64,000 nucleotides of DNA from S5-A14a sp050908895 (lineage in GTDB: Bacteria; Bacillota; Clostridia; Peptostreptococcales; Anaerovoracaceae): the NCBI GenBank assembly GCA_050908895.1, contig CP171222.1:1240001-1304000 (forward strand), in the 5' to 3' direction. The notes beneath the pieces are model-generated. The model had not been told where the DNA came from. It saw nothing but the letters and a program-made list of their open reading frames with translations, and ran no database searches. Positions 27,204 to 36,181 of this stretch are shown here, in pieces (the first letter of the stretch is position 1; every line of letters begins with the position of its first letter). Both the position numbers and the translations under genes were made by a program.

Positions 27204-27264
27204 AAAAGGATGAATTTTACTGTTTCCAATATATTTGTATATATCTCTGAAAATTCATCCTTTT
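27204..27264 (+). terminator. Probable terminator after the yneA-like gene
   Basis: A 15-bp perfect stem joins AAAAGGATGAATTTT (27204-27218) to its complement at 27250-27264 across a 31-nt loop. CTTTATTGATTTTTAT follows. The loop is long for an intrinsic terminator, so an RNA-processing role cannot be excluded. Confidence 0.5.
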
Positions 27265-27276
27265 CTTTATTGATTT

Positions 27277-27318
27277 TTATAACTATTCCGAAAATTATGA
27301 TTTTAGGAATAGTTATAA
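27277..27318. repeat. Near-perfect inverted repeat, terminator or dif-like site
   Basis: Two 19-nt arms around a 4-nt centre (TATG) match except one G/A pair. The core reads TTCCGAAAA (27286-27294), six bases, then TTTTAGGAA (27301-27309). CTTTTTCT follows on the + strand, so it could be a terminator. The TTCCGAAAA-N6-TTTT core also resembles, from memory, the difSL site used by XerS, and a XerS-like gene lies 2.8 kb upstream. Confidence 0.5.
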
Positions 27319-27381
27319 CTTTTTCTAAACTATATTCTCCACCTACTCCTTATACTAATTATAATCCTTATAATCAAAATA

Positions 27382-27422
27382 ATGGGAGCAAATATAACTA
27401 TGTTATTGTACTTTGCTCCCAT
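27382..27422 (-). terminator. Probable terminator of the purine operon
   Basis: ATGGGAGCAAA (27382-27392) pairs perfectly with TTTGCTCCCAT (27412-27422), giving an 11-bp GC-containing stem with a partly structured 19-nt loop. On the - strand TATTTTGATTAT follows. It lies 24 nt beyond the purL stop. Confidence 0.6.
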
Positions 27423-27445
27423 ATTTATATTAAAAACCTTAATTC

Positions 27446-30400
27446 TTATTTAAAATAGTCAACTGCGGCTTTGAACATTTTCATGTCATAGTTTCCAGGC
27501 ACATTTTTATATAGGTTATTACCAATTCTTTCAGAATGTCCCATTTTACCTAATATACGACCATCTGGTGATGTTATACATTCGATTCCATAAGTAGATC
27601 CATTAGGATTAAAATGAATTTCTTCAGTTTCTTTGCCAGCATAGTCTACATATTGGGTATTAATTTGTCCATTTTTTAGTAGTTCTCTTATTACCTCGTC
27701 TGAAGCAATAAATCTACCCTCCCCATGAGAAATTGGAACTTGATATATATCTCCAACTTCAGTATTTGCAAGCCAAGGAGAATGATTCGACAAAATCTTT
27801 GTATTGACGATTTTTGACTGATGTCTACGAATTTTATTTAAAGTCAATGTTGGGAATGTATCATCCACATCTAAAATTTTACCATAAGGAAGCAAGCCTA
27901 GCTTAATCAAAGCTTGGAATCCGTTACAAATACCTGCCATAAGCCCTTCTCTATTATCCAGTAGATCTTCAATAGCATCTTTTATTTTTTTGTTTCTAAA
28001 GAAGGCTGTAATAAATTTTCCTGATCCATCTGGTTCATCACCTGATGAAAATCCTCCAGGAATGAAGACAATATGACTTTCTCTTACTTTAGTTGCGAAA
28101 GATTCGACAGAGTTACCTATGTCAGATGGTGTTAGATTTTTTACTACAAAAATTTCAACCTCTGCACCCGCTGCTCTAAAAGCCTTTGCACTATCATATT
28201 CACAGTTTGTTCCTGGAAATACCGGTATCAATACCTTAGGTTTTTCAACAGTATAACTAGCATGAATAGGCACATCCACGTTCTCTTGTGCGTCGCCTAC
28301 CCTAACATGTAAGTCTTCAAGCAAAGCTGTTTTGCTCGCTGATGTGCTGCTATTATCTTTGAAGTTATATACAGGTTCCAGTTTGTTTTCATATATAGAA
28401 TCAAGCATGTCCAAATCAAGAATTTCATCTGCAAATGAGATTTTGTAGCTTTCTGATGTTTCACCAATGAGAAGAAAATCTTCTAATGTATCCATATTAC
28501 AATCATCGCTTATTTCCACAAGAAAACTTCCATAGTTATATGCGAAAATTCTATCAAGATCAACATTATCACTGTACCTAAAGCCTATTTTATTACCTAT
28601 TGACATCTTATAAATTGCTTCAGCTATGCCACCATAAGTAGGTGTATAGATTGAGAGCGCATGACCTTCTTCGACTAAGTTGCTAATAAGCTGAAAATTT
28701 TTCTTAAGAGACTCACCTGAAGGTAATCCCTGCTTATCCCACTCAGGTAATAACATAATAACTTTATGGTTTACTCCTTTGAATTCTGGTGTAATTACAC
28801 GCTTAACATCATCGGTAGTTACGGCGAATGAGATTAGTGTAGGTGGAACATCTATGTTTTCGAAACTTCCTGACATGGAATCTTTTCCTCCTATAGCTGC
28901 TACACCAAGCTCCATCTGAGCTTTATATGCTCCAAGGACTGCCGCCAGAGGTTTCCCCCATCTTTCTTTGTCGTCTCTCAATTTTTCAAAATATTCTTGA
29001 AAAGACAGATACACATTCTCAAAAGTTGCACCTGATGCTATAAGTTTTGCTACAGATTCAACTACAGCAAGATATGCTCCATCAAAAGGTGATGCTTCTG
29101 ATATATATGGATTGTATCCCCATGACATCATTGAACATGTAGTAGAATTATCTTCCGCCATTGAGATAAGGTTAACCATGGCTTGGTTAGGAGTTTTTTG
29201 GTATTTACCACCAAAAGGTAAAACTACCGTACCTGCACCTATAGTTGAATCAAACATTTCGGATAATCCGCGCTTTGAACAGATGTTTAAGTCACCTACT
29301 AGAGTTTTCATGTCTTTTTCAAAATTTCCACTGGAAGCTTTACCATAGGACTCCCCTAATATAATTTTAGCTTCTGTATGCTTTGCAGTTCCATTGGTAT
29401 CGAGGAATTCTCTAGATAAATCTACAATTTTCTGGCCTCTCCAGCGCATCACCAATCTACCCGAGTCATTGACTTTAGCAACTTCTGTACAAAACAAGTT
29501 TTCTTCCTTTGCAAGTTTTTTAAACTCGGATACATCGTCTCCACTAACTACAACAGCCATACGTTCTTGTGATTCACTTATTGCAAGTTCGGTGCCATCA
29601 AGTCCTTCATATTTTTTAGGCACTAAATCCAGGTTAATTTCAAGACCTTCTGCTAGCTCTCCAATTGCAACAGAAACTCCTCCTGCACCAAAGTCGTTAC
29701 AACGTTTTATGAGTTTGCTTGCTTCAGGGTTTCTAAACAATCTCTGAAGCTTTCTTTCCTCTGGAGCATTTCCTTTTTGAACTTCTGCCCCGGCAGTTTC
29801 AAGTGAAGAAGTTGTATGAGATTTTGAAGATCCGGTTGCTCCACCGCATCCATCTCTTCCTGTTTTGCCACCTAATAACAAAACAGCATCTCCGTCTACA
29901 GGGACTTCCCTTCTTACATTTTCAGCTGGTGCGGCAGCAATGACTGCCCCAACTTCCATTCTCTTAGCTACATACCCCTCATGATAAATTTCATCAACCT
30001 GTCCAGTGGCCAGACCGATTTGATTACCATAGCTAGAGTAACCCTTAGCTGCTGTGGTTACAATTTTTCTTTGAGAGAGTTTTCCATCTAAAGTATCAGC
30101 TTCTGGAGTTAAGGGATTTCCTGCACCAGTTAGTCTCATTGCAGAATATACATAAGAACGCCCTGACAGAGGATCTCTAATAGCTCCACCTACGCAAGTT
30201 GCTGCGCCGCCAAAAGGCTCAATTTCAGTTGGATGATTATGGGTTTCATTTTTGAATAGTAAAAGCCAATCTTCTACTCCAGTTGATGTATTAACTTTAA
30301 TTTTAACGGTGCATGCGTTAATTTCTTCAGAAACATCAAGCCCATCAAGTTTACCTTCTTTGCGCAGATATTTTGCTGCTATTGTTCCTATATCCATAAG

Positions 30401-31189
30401 AGAAACAGGCTTAGTTCTACCTAGAGATTCTCTAGTTTTTAGATAAGCTTGGTATGTTTCTTCGATGGATTTATCCTCAAATTCAACGCTGTCAATTATA
30501 GTGTTGAAAGTTGTATGTCTGCAGTGGTCCGACCAGTATGTATCTATTACCTTAATTTCTGTAATTGTAGGTGCACGTCCCTCATCTTTAAAATATTTTT
30601 GAATAAACTCAAGATCTGATAAATCCATGGCTAGTCCAAGCCTTGATGCAAACTCTGCTAGTTCTTCATGAGAAAGAAAGTTAAAGTTAGATAAAATTTT
30701 TACATCTTCAGGCTGCACGACTGACATTGCAAGGGTCTCATAGGAATCCATTTGTGCCTGACGAGACTCAACAGGATTTATAATATGTTTCTTAATTTGG
30801 GATAATTCATCAGAATTCATGCCGCCTGTGAAAATATATATTTTTGCATATCTTACGGTTGGTCTGATTCCTTGAGATACCATTTCTATACATTCTGCAG
30901 CTGCTTCGGCACGTTGATCGAATTGTCCTGGTAAAAGCTCTACAGCTATGGCCACATCATTTTGTGACATATTTAAATTATGGTAAACTATATCTACTTG
31001 GGGTTCAGAAAAAACGGTGTTTACGGTACGATCAAAGAGATTTTTATCTTCAAGATCTGTATCATATCTGTTAACAATTCTTATTTTTTCAATAGACCTT
31101 ATTCCAAGTATATCTCTTAATTCTGATAAAAGATTTTCTGCTTCGGGATTAAAACCATCTTTCTTCTCTACAAAAATTCTTCGTACCAT
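27446..31189 (-). CDS. purL: Phosphoribosylformylglycinamidine synthase, single-chain
   Basis: A 1247-residue large-type PurL joining synthetase and glutaminase in one chain, so no purQ or purS is needed. It converts FGAR, glutamine and ATP to FGAM. The synthetase region has DYWSDHCRHTTFNT near residue 220 and KNETHNHPTEIEPFGGAATC near 310. The C-terminal glutaminase has the nucleophile Cys in MAGICNGFQALIKLG and SHGEGRF with a triad His. AGGAGGT precedes the ATG. The start overlaps the purD stop (TAATG). This clostridial long form differs from the PurLQS set of Bacillus. Confidence 0.96.
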   Translation of the reverse strand: MVRRIFVEKKDGFNPEAENLLSELRDILGIRSIEKIRIVNRYDTDLEDKNLFDRTVNTVFSEPQVDIVYHNLNMSQNDVAIAVELLPGQFDQRAEAAAECIEMVSQGIRPTVRYAKIYIFTGGMNSDELSQIKKHIINPVESRQAQMDSYETLAMSVVQPEDVKILSNFNFLSHEELAEFASRLGLAMDLSDLEFIQKYFKDEGRAPTITEIKVIDTYWSDHCRHTTFNTIIDSVEFEDKSIEETYQAYLKTRESLGRTKPVSLMDIGTIAAKYLRKEGKLDGLDVSEEINACTVKIKVNTSTGVEDWLLLFKNETHNHPTEIEPFGGAATCVGGAIRDPLSGRSYVYSAMRLTGAGNPLTPEADTLDGKLSQRKIVTTAAKGYSSYGNQIGLATGQVDEIYHEGYVAKRMEVGAVIAAAPAENVRREVPVDGDAVLLLGGKTGRDGCGGATGSSKSHTTSSLETAGAEVQKGNAPEERKLQRLFRNPEASKLIKRCNDFGAGGVSVAIGELAEGLEINLDLVPKKYEGLDGTELAISESQERMAVVVSGDDVSEFKKLAKEENLFCTEVAKVNDSGRLVMRWRGQKIVDLSREFLDTNGTAKHTEAKIILGESYGKASSGNFEKDMKTLVGDLNICSKRGLSEMFDSTIGAGTVVLPFGGKYQKTPNQAMVNLISMAEDNSTTCSMMSWGYNPYISEASPFDGAYLAVVESVAKLIASGATFENVYLSFQEYFEKLRDDKERWGKPLAAVLGAYKAQMELGVAAIGGKDSMSGSFENIDVPPTLISFAVTTDDVKRVITPEFKGVNHKVIMLLPEWDKQGLPSGESLKKNFQLISNLVEEGHALSIYTPTYGGIAEAIYKMSIGNKIGFRYSDNVDLDRIFAYNYGSFLVEISDDCNMDTLEDFLLIGETSESYKISFADEILDLDMLDSIYENKLEPVYNFKDNSSTSASKTALLEDLHVRVGDAQENVDVPIHASYTVEKPKVLIPVFPGTNCEYDSAKAFRAAGAEVEIFVVKNLTPSDIGNSVESFATKVRESHIVFIPGGFSSGDEPDGSGKFITAFFRNKKIKDAIEDLLDNREGLMAGICNGFQALIKLGLLPYGKILDVDDTFPTLTLNKIRRHQSKIVNTKILSNHSPWLANTEVGDIYQVPISHGEGRFIASDEVIRELLKNGQINTQYVDYAGKETEEIHFNPNGSTYGIECITSPDGRILGKMGHSERIGNNLYKNVPGNYDMKMFKAAVDYFK

Positions 31190-32460
31190 TATTTTACCTC
31201 CTGAATGGCCTTTAGGGCTGTTTGTCCAATATCTTTTCTGAAATATTTATTATCAAAATGAATTTTTTTCTCTGTTTTATAAGCTTTTTCTATAGATGAT
31301 TTTAAGTCAGTGGCAATCTCTGTTACTCCAAGAACTCTACCACCACTTGTCAATAGTTTTTTTCCACTAGATTTGACTCCTGCAAAGAAAATATTATCGA
31401 TTTTTTCATCGCAGGTTATTTCGTGGCCTTTTTCGTAGCTTGTAGGATAGCCACTAGAAGCAAGAACAAGGCAACAAGAGGACTTGTTTGAGAATATAAC
31501 TTTATTTGAATCAAGATGACCGTTTCTAACGTCTATCATAATATCAAGAAGATCCGATTCGAGAAGAGGTAAAACAGCCTGGGCTTCGGGATCTCCGAAT
31601 CTGCAGTTATACTCAATCACCTTAGGGCCTTCTTTTGTAAGCATTAATCCAAAATAAAGACATCCTTTGAATTCTCTACCTAGAGAACTTAATCCCTTAA
31701 TTGTTGGCAAAAATATTTCTTTCATACATCTATCAGCTATTTCATCAGTGTAGTATGGATTTGGTGCAATAACACCCATTCCACCTGTATTAGGGCCCTT
31801 ATCCCCATCAAAGACTCTTTTATGATCCATAGAGGAAATCATTGGTATTAATGTTTTGCCATCAGTAAAAGCCAAAACTGACACCTCTGGGCCAGTTAAT
31901 AGCTCTTCGATAACTATTTTGTTGCCACTACTTCCGAAAATTTTATCTTCCATAATAGTCTTGACTGCGTCTATAGCTTTGCTTCTGCTTTCTGGAATAA
32001 TTACGCCTTTTCCAAGGGCAAGGCCATCAGCTTTAATGACAATTGGAGTGGTATTTTCTTTAATGTATTCTATAGCTTTAGTTGGATCATCAAAAGTTTG
32101 GTATTTTGCTGTAGGTATATTAAATTTTTTCATCAATTCTTTTGAGAATGCCTTGCTTCCCTCTACAATCGCAGCATTTTTATTTGGTCCAAATGACGGA
32201 ATTCCAGCATCTTCTAGTATATCTACAAGGCCAAGGACAAGGGGGTCATCCGGTGCGACAACCGCAAAATCAATTTCTTCTTTTATAGCAAAGTCTTTAA
32301 TCCCATTAAGATCTGTTGCTGGAATATCAACACATATTGCATCCATTGCAATTCCACCATTTCCTGGTGCTGCAAAAATTTGGCTAACCTTTGGATTTTC
32401 TTTTATTTTTTTTATAATTGCATGTTCACGGCCACCGCCACCTACAACTAGAATTTTCAT
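31189..32460 (-). CDS. purD: Phosphoribosylamine-glycine ligase
   Basis: A 423-residue GARS of the ATP-grasp fold that joins phosphoribosylamine and glycine. Visible are LVVGGGGREHAIIKK at the N-terminus, VVAPDDPLVLGLVD, IVIKADGLALGKGVII near residue 139, and EYNCRFGDPEAQAVLP near 288. Only the GARS domain is present, with no fused AIRS or GART domain, consistent with separate purM and purN in the operon. The stop shares one base with the purL start. Confidence 0.96.
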   Translation of the reverse strand: MKILVVGGGGREHAIIKKIKENPKVSQIFAAPGNGGIAMDAICVDIPATDLNGIKDFAIKEEIDFAVVAPDDPLVLGLVDILEDAGIPSFGPNKNAAIVEGSKAFSKELMKKFNIPTAKYQTFDDPTKAIEYIKENTTPIVIKADGLALGKGVIIPESRSKAIDAVKTIMEDKIFGSSGNKIVIEELLTGPEVSVLAFTDGKTLIPMISSMDHKRVFDGDKGPNTGGMGVIAPNPYYTDEIADRCMKEIFLPTIKGLSSLGREFKGCLYFGLMLTKEGPKVIEYNCRFGDPEAQAVLPLLESDLLDIMIDVRNGHLDSNKVIFSNKSSCCLVLASSGYPTSYEKGHEITCDEKIDNIFFAGVKSSGKKLLTSGGRVLGVTEIATDLKSSIEKAYKTEKKIHFDNKYFRKDIGQTALKAIQEVK

Positions 32461-32488
32461 CTTAGAACGCTCCTTTTATCGTTAAACA

Positions 32489-33673
32489 TTAATGATGGAA
32501 TAATCGTATACCTGTAAATGCCATAGCTATGCCATACTTATTGCATGTATCGATGACATTATCATCTCTAATAGAGCCTCCAGGCTGAGCTACGTAAGAA
32601 ACTCCACTTTTATATGCTCTTTCAATATTATCACCAAATGGGAAAAATGCATCAGATCCAAGGGCCACACCTTTAATATGGCTTAGGTAATTAATTTGTT
32701 CTTCCCTGGTAAAAGCATCAGGCTTTTCAGTGAATAGTTCTTCCCATGCACCATCCTCTAGTACATCCATATAATCACGACCTAAATAGATATCAATTGT
32801 ATTATCTCTTACAGCTCTTGGAATATCAGTTTTAAATGGTAATGACAAAACTTTTTCTGACTGCCTTAGGTGCCACAAATCAGCTTTATCTGCAGCAAGC
32901 CTTGTACAATGAATCCTGGATTGTTGTCCTGCTCCAACTCCAATTGCCTGGCCATCCTTAGCAAATACAACAGAGTTTGATTGGGTATACTTTAGGGTAA
33001 TTGTTGCAATTATTAAATCTTTTGCAGCGTCGTCTTCAATTTTCTTATTCTCAGTAACCACGTTATTTAGAATATCTTTTGATATCTTGCACTCGTTTCG
33101 ACCTTGAGAGAAAGTGACACCGTACACCTGTTTTGTTTCTACTGATTCTGGGATATATTCAGGATTGATTTTTATAATGTTGTAATTTCCTTTTTTCTTG
33201 CTTTTAAGAATTTCAAGAGCTGCCTCATCATATCCTGGGGCAATTATTCCATCAGATACTTCACGTTTTATAATTTCTGCAGTTACAACATCACATGGTC
33301 TTGATAAGGCAATAAAATCTCCGAAAGATGACATTCTGTCTGTTCCTCTAGCTCTAGCATAAGCAATGGCAATTTTAGAGCTATCTAAATTCTCAATATC
33401 ATCAACAAAACAGCTTTTTTTAAGTGCATCGCTCATTGGTCTGCCAATTGCTGCCGATGTAGGGCTAACATGCTTAAATGACGTTGCAGCGGGTTCATCA
33501 AGGGCTTCATCAATTTCTTTTACAAGCTGATAGCTATTTAGAGCGTCTAGAAGATTTATATATCCAGGTTTGCCGTTTAGAATTTCAAAGGGAAGATTGC
33601 TTCCATCTTGCATATAAACAGATGCTGGTTTTTGGTTTGGATTACAACCGTATTTTAACTGAAAATTTTTCAT
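32489..33673 (-). CDS. AICAR formyltransferase, stand-alone
   Basis: A 394-residue protein matching only the AICAR transformylase half of PurH; the N-terminal IMP cyclohydrolase half is absent. It uses 10-formyl-THF to formylate AICAR. Family sequence includes LKYGCNPNQKPASVYM at the N-terminus, the catalytic Lys-His in FKHVSPTSAA near residues 67-68, SFGDFIAL, and GAGQQSRIHCTRLAADKA near 259. The preceding gene encodes a PurO-type cyclohydrolase, so the two replace bifunctional PurH. An SD-like AAAGGTGA precedes the ATG. Confidence 0.9.
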   Translation of the reverse strand: MKNFQLKYGCNPNQKPASVYMQDGSNLPFEILNGKPGYINLLDALNSYQLVKEIDEALDEPAATSFKHVSPTSAAIGRPMSDALKKSCFVDDIENLDSSKIAIAYARARGTDRMSSFGDFIALSRPCDVVTAEIIKREVSDGIIAPGYDEAALEILKSKKKGNYNIIKINPEYIPESVETKQVYGVTFSQGRNECKISKDILNNVVTENKKIEDDAAKDLIIATITLKYTQSNSVVFAKDGQAIGVGAGQQSRIHCTRLAADKADLWHLRQSEKVLSLPFKTDIPRAVRDNTIDIYLGRDYMDVLEDGAWEELFTEKPDAFTREEQINYLSHIKGVALGSDAFFPFGDNIERAYKSGVSYVAQPGGSIRDDNVIDTCNKYGIAMAFTGIRLFHH

Positions 33674-33736
33674 TTATATCACCTTTCAAACTTTTACAAA
33701 TGATGCTTTGTATCTTTTACCTTCATATAAGCTAAA

Positions 33737-34447
33737 TTACATTATATTTTTATTAATTATATAAGTTTTAACTCTTCCGTTTTTCAAGTCAATGGATTTA
33801 GCTACTAGAGATATTTTGTTTTCGTCATCAAGACTGTTCCATACTCTGTCAGCAAATTCTTGAAGAGTACCCTCAATCTCCACAAGTTTGGGCTCGCCTT
33901 CATAAGTAGGAAGAGGATTGCCATCACATTGATATGTATGAATTAAATGACCTTCTCCATCTGTTGCCTCATAATTGTAGAAAAATCTGTGACATTTTTC
34001 CCCTTGTTCATTGGCAGCCTTAAGAATTGAAAGTTTATAAGTTAATTCTTCATTAAGCTCTATAACTCCACTTATTCTAGGTGTAAAATTAGGAGCATCT
34101 GGTTCAAACTCCCTTGTTTGCAGGGCTTCTTCAAAACTTTCACCCTCTCTGATAAAGTTATATACTGTATCAGTTTGATCACCATTAGTTACAACAAGCT
34201 CATAGTCTAGACTCCTCATTGGGTAGTAAACAATAAGAGAAGGATCTTCAACCTTTGATTCATCAAAAGGTCTTATCATTATATCTCCATCATCCTCAAC
34301 AAAAATTCTATTTCTGCTATTTTCACTTCGTCCCATGATAAAATACACGGCAACTGCATTTAAACCACCTTTTGATTTACCAAGTATTATTCCTCTTCCC
34401 GGATAGGAATTCCCCTTTAAAGCTTGTTCTACTGTTATTTTCTGCAT
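33737..34447 (-). CDS. PurO-type IMP cyclohydrolase
   Basis: A 236-residue protein resembling the archaeal-type IMP cyclohydrolase, which closes FAICAR to IMP. Family-like segments are SYPGRGIILGKSKGG near the N-terminus, VYFIMGRSENSRNRIF near residue 34, and TPRISGVIELNE near 120. Its position directly before the stand-alone AICAR formyltransferase in a complete purine operon supports the role strongly, since no PurH cyclohydrolase domain is present. It is unrelated in fold to the PurH domain. Confidence 0.87.
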   Translation of the reverse strand: MQKITVEQALKGNSYPGRGIILGKSKGGLNAVAVYFIMGRSENSRNRIFVEDDGDIMIRPFDESKVEDPSLIVYYPMRSLDYELVVTNGDQTDTVYNFIREGESFEEALQTREFEPDAPNFTPRISGVIELNEELTYKLSILKAANEQGEKCHRFFYNYEATDGEGHLIHTYQCDGNPLPTYEGEPKLVEIEGTLQEFADRVWNSLDDENKISLVAKSIDLKNGRVKTYIINKNIM

Positions 34448-34496
34448 TGTTTTCTCATGACCTCATATATCTCATATTTAATAATTAATCTATAAT

Positions 34497-35069
34497 CTAC
34501 TTATTTGCGATTTTTTCAGCGACTATCTGACATGCCTTTGGAAGTAAAATCCATTCAGCTTCTTCCATTATACGTCGTTGCAAAGTTTCTGGAGTGTCAT
34601 CATATTTGACATCTACAGCCTTCTGAAGAATAATCTCTCCTCCATCAGGTATTTCATTGACAAAATGTACTGTTGCTCCGCTTACCTTAACACCATACTT
34701 CAAAGCTTTTTCGTGAACATGTATACCATAACATCCTTTTCCACAGAAAGCTGGAATAAGGGACGGATGAATATTGATTATAGGCATGTTTATAGAAGCA
34801 ATAAATTCCTTTGATAAAATTTTCAAAAAACCTGCCAAAACTATAAAGTCAATTTCTTCAGCCTTTACTAAATTTAAAATTGAATCTTCACTTTGACACA
34901 CTTCATATCTTATCTTATGTTTTTCAGCACGTTTTAGAGCATAGGCATTTACATTATTTGAAATAACCAAGGCAATTTCACAAGGGCCCAGGTGACCGCT
35001 ATTTTGTGCATCTATAAGGGCTTGAAGATTAGTACCTCCACCAGAAACCAGTACGGCAATTTTTACCAT
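34497..35069 (-). CDS. purN: Phosphoribosylglycinamide formyltransferase
   Basis: A 190-residue folate-dependent GART. Visible are VSGGGTNLQALIDA near residue 8, VLAGFLKILSKEFI near 80, the catalytic NIHPSLIPAF near 99-108, and VSGATVHFVNEIPDGG near 128, which carries the conserved His and Asp. GCYGIHVHEKAL replaces the more usual GxYGxxxHxAV wording but keeps its pattern. It overlaps purM by 7 nt. Confidence 0.95.
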   Translation of the reverse strand: MVKIAVLVSGGGTNLQALIDAQNSGHLGPCEIALVISNNVNAYALKRAEKHKIRYEVCQSEDSILNLVKAEEIDFIVLAGFLKILSKEFIASINMPIINIHPSLIPAFCGKGCYGIHVHEKALKYGVKVSGATVHFVNEIPDGGEIILQKAVDVKYDDTPETLQRRIMEEAEWILLPKACQIVAEKIANK

Positions 35070-36103
35070 ATTTCGACACCCTTATCTGAATTTACCACTT
35101 CACCGATAACTACGGCATCTTCTCCGGAATCCTTAAGTGCATTAAGAGCAGACTCTACGTTTTCTTTTGCCACAATTACTGTCATTCCAATGCCCATATT
35201 AAACGTATTAAACATATCACGCTCAGGAATTTCTCCTTTTTCCATTATATATTTGAATATTGGCAAAACAGGCACTTTCGACTTTTCGATTTTTGCAGAT
35301 AGACCGCTAGGTAGTGCACGTGGAATATTCTCATAGAAACCTCCACCTGTAATATGGGCGATGGATTTAACTTTTACCTTTTCCAGAAGGGACAAAATAG
35401 GTTTCACATAGATTCTTGTTGGTTCTATTAAAGTATTTCCAAGGGTTTCGCCTTCTAATGCCTCTAAAGGAATATTAAGATCAACATTTTCCACATCAAG
35501 AACTTTTCTAACAAGAGAGAATCCATTGGAGTGAACCCCAGAAGATCTAAGTCCTATGATGGCATCCCCTTCTTTTACGTTTTCTTTATTTAAAATCTTA
35601 GATTTGCTAACTACACCTACTGCAAATCCAGCCATATCATATTCATCTTCAGAATAAAATCCAGGCATTTCAGCAGTTTCTCCTCCAATAAGAACACATT
35701 CTGATTGAACACAGCCTTCTGCCACCCCGGAAACCAAACTAGCAACTTTTTCAGGATAATTTTTTCCAACTGCTATGTAGTCAAGAAAAAATAGTGGTTT
35801 AGCACCTACGCAGATTATGTCATTTACACACATTGCTACGCAGTCTATTCCAACTGTATCATGCTTATCAGTCAAAAAAGCCATTTTTAGCTTAGTTCCC
35901 ACACCATCTGTACCACTAACTAAAACCGGCTCGGTTATCTGACTTAAATCTAACTGAAAAAGTCCACCGAAACCCCCTAAGGAATCTGTATTGCCAAATA
36001 CCATTGTTCTTGCTACATGGGATTTCATTAGTTCTACTGCCTTATATCCCGCTGTTATGTCAACGCCTGCCTCTTTGTAGCTTTCACTGAAACTTTTAGT
36101 CAT
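35063..36103 (-). CDS. purM: Phosphoribosylformylglycinamidine cyclo-ligase
   Basis: A 346-residue AIR synthetase that closes FGAM to AIR. Typical segments are LVSGTDGVGTKLKMAF near residue 62, CVAMCVNDIICVGAKPLFFLDY near 90, GGETAEMPG near 139, HSNGFSLVRK, and AHITGGGFYENIPR near 250. I chose the ATG at 36103, which has AAAGGTGAT before it. An ATG at 36118 in the same frame overlaps that site. It lies between purF and purN. Confidence 0.96.
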   Translation of the reverse strand: MTKSFSESYKEAGVDITAGYKAVELMKSHVARTMVFGNTDSLGGFGGLFQLDLSQITEPVLVSGTDGVGTKLKMAFLTDKHDTVGIDCVAMCVNDIICVGAKPLFFLDYIAVGKNYPEKVASLVSGVAEGCVQSECVLIGGETAEMPGFYSEDEYDMAGFAVGVVSKSKILNKENVKEGDAIIGLRSSGVHSNGFSLVRKVLDVENVDLNIPLEALEGETLGNTLIEPTRIYVKPILSLLEKVKVKSIAHITGGGFYENIPRALPSGLSAKIEKSKVPVLPIFKYIMEKGEIPERDMFNTFNMGIGMTVIVAKENVESALNALKDSGEDAVVIGEVVNSDKGVEIW

Positions 36104-36181
36104 TTCATCACCTTTCATATTATATATAGCTTTATTGATATATAGAGTTAATATAGTTAGCTCTGTTTTTTATAGAAGCTT

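Larger units (their letters stand above)
27045..27445. other. Convergent intergenic region, hairpin-rich
   Basis: A 401-nt gap between the last + strand gene and the first - strand gene. I see no credible gene. It holds three stem-loops (27204-27264, 27277-27318, 27382-27422), of which the middle one resembles a dif site. The first 160 nt are AT-rich with no pattern I can name. A frame from 27210 to 27458 runs across all three hairpins and lacks a ribosome binding site, so I do not annotate it. Confidence 0.7.

Noticed and set aside
27210..27458. 82-codon + strand frame in the convergent gap
   Set aside because: It runs through three hairpins, has no ribosome binding site, and its low-complexity product (many Tyr, Asn, Ile) resembles translated AT-rich spacer.
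31856..32485. 209-codon + strand frame opposite purD
   Set aside because: It is the complement of strongly conserved purD sequence; its Ser/Pro/Ile-rich product is a typical antisense artefact. The same holds for other antisense frames over xseA, alaS and obgE.
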